From: Bacteroidetes bacterium UBA6221
GTDB lineage: Bacteria; Bacteroidota; Bacteroidia; Chitinophagales; Chitinophagaceae
Assembly: GCA_002421685.1 (NCBI GenBank)
Contig: DISB01000014.1
Coordinates: 47,679 to 106,130 of the forward strand
Length of the DNA stretch: 58,452 nucleotides
Direction: 5' to 3'
In this document: one piece after another, positions 53,282 through 58,452 of the stretch
How the letters are laid out: the number at the start of each line of letters is the position of its first letter
Numbering within the stretch: position 1 is the stretch's first letter
Notes under the pieces: generated by a model
Told to the model about the DNA's origin: nothing
Databases searched by the model: none
What the model saw: only the letters and a program-made list of their open reading frames with translations
Made by a program: the position numbers and the translations under genes

Positions 53282-54370
53282 ATGGAATTATCAGAAGTCA
53301 TCATCGACAAGATAAAAAATGAAGGCCCTATACCTTTTCACGATTTTATGGAGATGAGCCTGTATTATCCCGGAATGGGCTATTACGCTTCGGCAGAAGA
53401 GAGCATCGGCACCGGCGGCGATTTCTACACCAGTCCCTGCCTGTCGCCGGTATTTGGCGCAATGGTGAGCAGGCAATTGGAAGAAATGTGGGCGCTGATG
53501 GGCAAGTGCGATTTTACTGTAGTGGAGTTCGGCGCGGGCAAGGGCTCGCTGTGCGGGCATATCATGCAATACATCGAACGCACCAACCCGCAACTATACG
53601 GGAAGCTCAACTACGCCATCATAGAAAAAAGTCCCTCTATGCGGCAGCACGAGCAGCAATGCATCTGCCGCGACAAAGTGTGCTGGTACGATAGCATACA
53701 CGATATGCCGCAGGTACAGGGTTGTGTAATATCCAACGAACTGGTGGACAACTTTGCCGTACACCTGGTAGAAATGCAGGACGAATTGATGGAGGTATTC
53801 GTGGATTATAACGATGGCTTTGCAGAACGCCTGAAACCGGCAGCAGAAACGGTAAAGCAATACTTTGCGGAGCAACAGATAACCCTGCCCAGGGGATTTC
53901 GCACAGAAGTGAACCTGGAAGCCACCCAATGGATACAGGACGTTAGCCGTGTATTGAAGAAGGGCTATGTGCTGACCATAGACTATGGCTACTCGTCGAC
54001 AGAAATGTATAACGCACAGCGAAGCAAAGGCACCCTGGTATGCTACAACAAACATAAAGTAAGCGCATACCCTTATAGTGATATTGGCAGGCAGGATATC
54101 ACCGCTCATGTAAACTTTACGGCCTTGCACCTGTGGGGGCAAAAAAATGGCCTTGACCTCTGCGGTTATACCGACCAGGCCCGTTTCCTGCTCTCCCTCG
54201 GCATACTCGACCACCTGAACCGTGCCGGTGAGATATACGGCAATTCAGACCGGGAGAAAGAGGCTTTCCTGAAATACGCCCTGCTGGTGGATATGGGCCG
54301 TAAATTCAAAGTATTGATACAAGGTAAGGATACGCCCCGGCAAAGGCTTACAGGACTAATGTTTGCCTGA
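53282..54370 (+). CDS. MidA/NDUFAF7-family SAM-dependent methyltransferase
   Basis: The 362-residue protein has the COG1565 pattern: PIPFHDFMEMSLYYPGMGYYAS, GGDFYTSPCLSPVFGAMVSRQLEEMW, the SAM-binding VVEFGAGKGSLCGHIM, VISNELVDNFAVHLVE and VLTIDYGYSSTEMY. In eukaryotes the relative NDUFAF7 dimethylates an Arg of complex I; the bacterial role is less clear. ATG 53282 starts the conserved region; the frame from 53201 overlaps the previous gene. Confidence 0.92.
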   Translation: MELSEVIIDKIKNEGPIPFHDFMEMSLYYPGMGYYASAEESIGTGGDFYTSPCLSPVFGAMVSRQLEEMWALMGKCDFTVVEFGAGKGSLCGHIMQYIERTNPQLYGKLNYAIIEKSPSMRQHEQQCICRDKVCWYDSIHDMPQVQGCVISNELVDNFAVHLVEMQDELMEVFVDYNDGFAERLKPAAETVKQYFAEQQITLPRGFRTEVNLEATQWIQDVSRVLKKGYVLTIDYGYSSTEMYNAQRSKGTLVCYNKHKVSAYPYSDIGRQDITAHVNFTALHLWGQKNGLDLCGYTDQARFLLSLGILDHLNRAGEIYGNSDREKEAFLKYALLVDMGRKFKVLIQGKDTPRQRLTGLMFA

Positions 54371-54468
54371 CGCTGATATAAATTATTGCGTAACAACGAT
54401 TATGCTGATAATCATCACTATGTAATGCCCTGTATTTTATATTTTTATGGAAACAAGATAACCGCGAC

Positions 54469-55239
54469 ATGGAGTTGCCCCGTTCATTAAAGATGTTTTT
54501 GCTGGAAGCAGGCGACTTGTCGGCCTTTACGGGAAGATTTTTCCGCGAAGCTTTTCGCCCCAGGTACGAGTGGGCTGAATTCATCAGGCAATGTTTCCGC
54601 ATAGGATACAAATCTCTGCCGCTGATAGGCATCACCGGCTTCATCATGGGCCTGGTGCTTACTATGCAGCTACGCCCGTCGCTGGTAGACTATGGTGTAG
54701 AAGCGCAACTGCCTGCTATGGTGAGCTTGGCTATCATCCGCGAGGTAGGGCCTGTTATCACTGCTTTGATATTTGCCGGCAAAATCGGCTCCAGCATAGG
54801 CGCCGAACTGGGCTCAATGAAAGTGACCGAGCAAATAGATGCTATGGAAGTCTCGGGCACCAATCCTTATAAGTACCTGGTAGTAACGCGCGTAGCCGCC
54901 ACCACCCTTATGCTGCCGATACTGGTGCTGTTATCCGACGCAATATCCATATATGGCGCATACCTGGGTGTGAATATCAAAGCCAATACCAGTTGGAGCC
55001 TGTTTGTGAGGCAGGTATTCGAGATACTGGACTTCAGCGATGTATTGCCCGCAGTTATCAAGACGTTTTTCTTCGGGTTTGCAGTGGGCATGATAGGCTG
55101 CTATAAAGGATATAATTCTAAAAAAGGAACGGAAGGAGTGGGGCATTCGGCAAATACGGCCGTAGTGCTTTCGTCATTGATGATATTTATATTAGACCTC
55201 ATTGCCGTACAGGTAACGGATATATTGGGACTGAACTGA
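54469..55239 (+). CDS. mlaE: MlaE-family lipid ABC transporter permease
   Basis: The 256-residue permease has about five transmembrane helices and the MlaE signature IGITGFIMGLVLTMQLRPSL, IREVGPVITALIFAGKIGSSIGAELGSMKVTEQIDAMEVSGTNPYKYLVVTRVAA. With MlaF and MlaD it moves phospholipids between inner and outer membranes. It heads a four-gene operon ending at 58193. Confidence 0.95.
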   Translation: MELPRSLKMFLLEAGDLSAFTGRFFREAFRPRYEWAEFIRQCFRIGYKSLPLIGITGFIMGLVLTMQLRPSLVDYGVEAQLPAMVSLAIIREVGPVITALIFAGKIGSSIGAELGSMKVTEQIDAMEVSGTNPYKYLVVTRVAATTLMLPILVLLSDAISIYGAYLGVNIKANTSWSLFVRQVFEILDFSDVLPAVIKTFFFGFAVGMIGCYKGYNSKKGTEGVGHSANTAVVLSSLMIFILDLIAVQVTDILGLN

Positions 55240-55243
55240 AGTA

Positions 55244-56017
55244 ATGCAGGAACAACAGCAAACATACCGCAAAAAGGCAAAATACACCGATGAGGTGGTG
55301 ATTGACATCCGCGACCTGTACATCGCCTTTGGCAGCAACAAGGTGCTGAACGGCTTCACCCTGCAACTGCGCAGGGACGAGTGCAAAGTAGTCCTGGGAA
55401 GGTCGGGTTCCGGAAAATCAGTATTGATAAAATGTATCATTGGTCTGTTGAAACCCAAATCAGGCTCGATTACCGTTTGCAGCCAGGATATACTGGCTAT
55501 GAATCACGATGAACTGGACAAAATGCGCATACAAATAGGCTTTCTGTTTCAGAGCAATGCCCTGTACGACTCAATGACCGTGCGCGAAAACCTGGAATTT
55601 CCTATGAGGCGGCACGGGCTGGAGTTGGATGAAAAAGATGCTGAAGGCCGTGTGCTGGAGGCGCTGGCTAATGTTGGGCTGGAGCATACGGTGGATATGA
55701 TGCCGGCGGAACTTTCAGGAGGCATGAAGAAAAGGGTAGCGCTGGCCCGGACATTGATATTGAAACCGGATATTATTCTCTACGACGAACCCACCACCGG
55801 GCTGGACCCGGTAACATCGCGCGAGATAAGTGACCTGATGAACGAGTTGCACGAAAAATATAAAACATCGTCCATCGTCATCTCTCACGATATGAACTGC
55901 GTGCGGACGGTGGCGGACAGGATAGCCGTACTGCATGAAGGGAAGTGTTTTGCTGAAGGAAGCTATGAAGAATTGCAGCAGAGAACAGAAAAAGAAATAA
56001 AACAGTTTTTTGTATAA
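55244..56017 (+). CDS. mlaF: MlaF-family lipid ABC transporter ATPase
   Basis: The 257-residue ATPase has Walker A GRSGSGKSVLIK, signature LSGGMKKRVALARTL, Walker B IILYDEPTTGLDP and the switch His in VISHDMNCV. The start lies five bases after the mlaE stop. It energises lipid transport in the inner membrane. Confidence 0.96.
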   Translation: MQEQQQTYRKKAKYTDEVVIDIRDLYIAFGSNKVLNGFTLQLRRDECKVVLGRSGSGKSVLIKCIIGLLKPKSGSITVCSQDILAMNHDELDKMRIQIGFLFQSNALYDSMTVRENLEFPMRRHGLELDEKDAEGRVLEALANVGLEHTVDMMPAELSGGMKKRVALARTLILKPDIILYDEPTTGLDPVTSREISDLMNELHEKYKTSSIVISHDMNCVRTVADRIAVLHEGKCFAEGSYEELQQRTEKEIKQFFV

Positions 56018-56022
56018 AAGTT

Positions 56023-56988
56023 ATGGGCAAAGAAACAGGCAACAATATCAAACTGGGCATATTCGTAGTGGCGGGATTGGTGCTGCTCGTCGCGGGACTT
56101 TACGTTATCGGCAAAAACCACAGCCTATTTGGGTCTAAGTTCGAGTTGAAGGCCCGGTTCAGCAACGTGAGCGGCCTTGTGGCCGGTAACAACATCCGTT
56201 TCTCGGGCATACAGGCCGGCACGGTCAAAAGCCTGGAGATCATCAATGACACGACCATAGAGGTGATCTTCCTGATAGATAAAAAAACGCGACCGTATAT
56301 ACGCAAAAACGCCGTGGTGTCTATAGGTACCGAGGGATTGATGGGGAATAAAGTGGTAAATATATACCCGGGCAAAGGCGACGCCCCGCTCGCTGAAGAG
56401 GGCGATATGCTGGTGACGAAACCTATAGCGGATATGGATGATGCCATGGAAACACTATATACTACCAATGATAACGTACGCCGCATATCAGAGCAGTTAC
56501 TGGGCACTATGGAGCGCATCAACGCCAGCCCGGCTCTGTGGGGTATTCTTGAAGATTCTACTTTGCCGGTGCATCTGCGCGTATCGCTGGTCAATATACG
56601 CAAGGCTTCGGACGATATATCGGGCGCAGCCTCCAGCCTGGATGAAATGATAAAAAATATCGAACAAGGGGAAGGGGTGGCAGGAATATTGCTGAAGGAT
56701 ACCTCATCCAGGAGAAGCCTGGCCACCGCCATACAGAATATAGAAAACGCATCTGCCGAAGCCGACCACCTGGTAACAAGGCTGGACAAAATGGTGCAGG
56801 ATATAGAAAGTGGCAGGGATAGCAGTGTAGCAGGGCTGATACTTGGAGACACCTCGGTAACAGGCTCTATCAACAGGTCATTATCCAATATAGAAGCAGG
56901 TACCGCATCCTTTAGCGAAAATATGGAAGCACTGAAACACAATTTCCTGTTCAGGGGCTACTTCAGGAAAAAAGAGAAAAACAAATAG
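56023..56988 (+). CDS. mlaD: MlaD-family (MCE domain) lipid-binding protein
   Basis: The 321-residue protein has one N-terminal transmembrane helix (LGIFVVAGLVLLVAGLYVIG) and an MCE domain (about 38-118) with FSNVSGLVAGNNIRFSGIQAGTVKSLEII and GTEGLMGNKVVNIYPG. The remaining 190 residues are largely helical and may form a periplasmic needle or coiled coil. It starts five bases after mlaF. No MlaB (STAS) or MlaC gene follows. Confidence 0.94.
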   Translation: MGKETGNNIKLGIFVVAGLVLLVAGLYVIGKNHSLFGSKFELKARFSNVSGLVAGNNIRFSGIQAGTVKSLEIINDTTIEVIFLIDKKTRPYIRKNAVVSIGTEGLMGNKVVNIYPGKGDAPLAEEGDMLVTKPIADMDDAMETLYTTNDNVRRISEQLLGTMERINASPALWGILEDSTLPVHLRVSLVNIRKASDDISGAASSLDEMIKNIEQGEGVAGILLKDTSSRRSLATAIQNIENASAEADHLVTRLDKMVQDIESGRDSSVAGLILGDTSVTGSINRSLSNIEAGTASFSENMEALKHNFLFRGYFRKKEKNK

Positions 56989-58193
56989 TGCGTAAAAGAA
57001 ATGATACATACAAGGATAAAAACAGGGTGCGGTTATTGCGTGGAGGGCAGGAGTATTTTACAGTACTGGAACAGGTGATAGATAAAGCCCGGCACACTGT
57101 CTATATATTGGTATATATCTACGACGATGACCAGACAGGGGCACAAATAGCCGAAGCTTTGAAGCGTGCCGCGCAGCGGGGAGTACAGGTATATTTGCTG
57201 GTAGACGGCTATGGCGCCAGGATATCGCGGGACTTTATCCGGTCGCTGCGGTCATCAGGAGTACGATTCCGCAAATTTAACCCGCTGTTCAAAAGCAAAC
57301 ATTTCTACCTGGGGCGTCGTATGCACATTAAGCTGGTAGTAGCCGATGCCATGTATGCCCTGGTAGGCGGCCGCAACATCGCCGACTATTATAACGACCT
57401 GCCCGATCGCCCCGCATGGCTCGATCTGGCACTGTATATAGAAGGCGAGGTAGTGCCCGACCTGGAGCGGGTATGCATCCGTGGCTGGAACAGTATGTTT
57501 GAACCGGCAGGCCGCGCGAAACCCACGCCGTCGAACATCGCACGGCAACGGATACAGGCACAGGGTATTGTGCATAGCTGCAAGGTAAGAGTGCGCCGCA
57601 ACGACTGGGTGCGCGCGAAAACCGAAATACTGACGAGTTACTATACCATGTTCCGCAAGGCGGAAAAAGAGATAGTTATTCTTGGAAGCTACTTCCTGCC
57701 TGGCTATAAGCTACGCCGGTATATGGAGAAGGCTGCGGAAAGGGGCGTGCGCATCAAGGTGGTGGTAACCGGTGTATCGGACGTATTAATGGCTAAGTAT
57801 GCGGAACGGTATCTCTACCACTGGATGCTGCGCAAGAATATTGAAGTATATGAATATACCCGCAACGTATTGCATGCCAAGGTAGCGGTAAGCGATAATA
57901 AGTGGATGACCATAGGTTCGTTCAATGTCAACAACCTGAGCGCGCATGTGAGCATAGAACTGAACGTGGATGTGGACAACCCAAAATTTGTCGGTGAGGT
58001 GCAGGAATCATTCAACGGCATTATAGAACATGATTGTGTGCAGGTGACTAAAGCCGAATACCATAAGGCAACCCTGTGGCGGCGCTTCCTGGAGCGTTGC
58101 GCCTACGAGACCCTCAGGCTGATGTTATACATAACGACATTCTACTACAAAAGAAAGACCGCCAGGGGCGAATCGGCAGAGTATAACTATTAG
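56988..58193 (+). CDS. Phospholipase D-family protein (ClsB-like cardiolipin synthase)
   Basis: The 401-residue protein has two HKD motifs: HIKLVVADAMYALVGGRNIADYY and HAKVAVSDNKWMTIGSFNVNNLS. There is no N-terminal membrane helix, as in ClsB. It most likely makes cardiolipin or another phospholipid by transphosphatidylation. The GTG start overlaps the last base of the mlaD stop, so it is translationally coupled to the Mla transporter. The DUF559 element copy B begins ten bases after its stop. Confidence 0.93.
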   Translation: MRKRNDTYKDKNRVRLLRGGQEYFTVLEQVIDKARHTVYILVYIYDDDQTGAQIAEALKRAAQRGVQVYLLVDGYGARISRDFIRSLRSSGVRFRKFNPLFKSKHFYLGRRMHIKLVVADAMYALVGGRNIADYYNDLPDRPAWLDLALYIEGEVVPDLERVCIRGWNSMFEPAGRAKPTPSNIARQRIQAQGIVHSCKVRVRRNDWVRAKTEILTSYYTMFRKAEKEIVILGSYFLPGYKLRRYMEKAAERGVRIKVVVTGVSDVLMAKYAERYLYHWMLRKNIEVYEYTRNVLHAKVAVSDNKWMTIGSFNVNNLSAHVSIELNVDVDNPKFVGEVQESFNGIIEHDCVQVTKAEYHKATLWRRFLERCAYETLRLMLYITTFYYKRKTARGESAEYNY

Positions 58194-58203
58194 CTGTCGT
58201 GTT

Positions 58204-58233
58204 GTCCCACTGTCCTGCGCAGGACAGCGGGAC
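58204..58233. repeat. Left-end palindrome, copy B
   Basis: Same 30 bases as 51816-51845, with the perfect core CTGTCCTGCGCAGGACAG. It lies ten bases behind the phospholipase D stop and might also act as a weak terminator, though no T-run follows. Confidence 0.85.
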
Positions 58234-58244
58234 AGTTTGAGATT

Positions 58245-58282
58245 GTCGCATTGTCGCCCCGCCACAGGCGGGGACGCTACAG
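58245..58282. repeat. GC-rich outer hairpin, left end of copy B
   Basis: Corresponds to 51857-51892 but is two bases longer. CCCCGCC pairs with GGCGGGG around an ACA loop. Confidence 0.7.
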
Positions 58283-58395
58283 TTTCGAATTCCCCTCCAT
58301 GGGAGGGGTGTAGGGGTGGGTGGTTCGCGAAGGACAAGTATTGCCGGGCAATAGTTGCCATGTAAAACAAGCGCAATTGCTATATTTATTCTTAC

Positions 58396-58452
58396 ATGCC
58401 GAAGAAAATCATACCATATAATTCCAAACTGGTACCCATAGCCAGACAGTTG
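58396..58452 (+). CDS. DUF559 endonuclease-domain protein, N-terminal part
   Basis: The first 19 codons (MPKKIIPYNSKLVPIARQL) are identical in DNA and protein to the gene at 52006. The rest lies beyond the window, so it is unknown whether this copy is intact. Confidence 0.8.
   Translation, partial: MPKKIIPYNSKLVPIARQL

Larger units (their letters stand above)
58204..58452 (+). mobile_element. DUF559 nuclease element, copy B (5' part)
   Basis: Same left-end organisation as copy A, offset by 6,388 to 6,390 bases: palindrome, outer GC hairpin, inner hairpin arm, spacer and DUF559 start. Bases 58291-58452 are identical to 51901-52062. The outer part differs by a few substitutions and a two-base length change. 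The right half lies outside the window. Confidence 0.8.

Noticed and set aside
58281..58295. T-loop-like sequence resembling a tRNA 3' end
   Set aside because: No acceptor stem, anticodon arm or D-arm can be formed around it, and it is part of the repeat end.
1..58452. CRISPR arrays, rRNA, tRNA, integrases and phage genes
   Set aside because: None could be recognised by reading; no regularly spaced repeats or structural RNA signatures were seen.

Overview
The window looks like chromosomal DNA of a Bacteroidota bacterium, most likely Chitinophagaceae or a relative (my inference). Four things point there. Several short promoters fit the Bacteroidota -7 consensus TAnnTTTG, often only a few bases from the start codon. 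Classical Shine-Dalgarno sites are nearly absent, with one clear exception at 10749. There are three type IX secretion system (T9SS) cargo proteins, two of type A and one of type B. Menaquinone appears to be made by the futalosine route (MqnA). Genes are mostly single or in short operons on both strands. I see no rRNA, tRNA, CRISPR array or integrated phage.

Layout. 1-2.7 kb: the 3' end of fumC, a DsbA/FrnE-like protein with a signal peptide, a decayed REP-associated transposase (RAYT) with a hairpin behind it, and a lipoprotein. 2.8-8.3 kb: urocanate hydratase, a zinc-ribbon DUF4145-like protein, purC, prs and the L25 gene. 8.4-13.8 kb: a repeat-rich T9SS protein, a YciE/YciF-like ferritin protein, and a two-component pair whose regulator fuses a receiver to a Crp-type DNA-binding module. 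14-19.2 kb: dnaE, thioredoxin and an OmpA lipoprotein. 19.2-24.4 kb: lytic transglycosylase, penicillin-acylase-like hydrolase, small membrane protein, CDF transporter, then convergent rnhA. 24.4-31 kb: mqnA, YbjQ-like, HMG-CoA lyase, panB, PLP-binding protein, MFS transporter, TlpA-like protein, hpf. 31-40.8 kb: leucine dehydrogenase, PdeM, TonB, BI-1, two secreted proteins, and an LptF/G-PAP2-GT39 envelope operon. 40.8-51.7 kb: T9SS type B protein, LuxC-type reductase divergent from a ferredoxin, T9SS type A protein, a lipoprotein divergent from dprA, then rimO and der. 52.5-58.2 kb: DUF6629-like membrane protein, MidA-type methyltransferase, and an mlaE-mlaF-mlaD-phospholipase D operon for lipid trafficking.

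The most interesting structure is a short, duplicated, palindrome-rich element encoding a DUF559 (PD-(D/E)XK, Vsr-like) nuclease. Copy A (about 51816-52463) has the nuclease gene between mirrored ends, each made of two hairpins. Copy B begins at 58204, right after the mla operon, and runs off the window. From 51901 and 58291 onward the two copies are identical for all 162 visible bases, although they lie 6,390 bases apart beside unrelated genes. The layout recalls RAYT/REP systems, and a decayed RAYT sits at the other end of the window, but here the only enzyme is a DUF559 nuclease.
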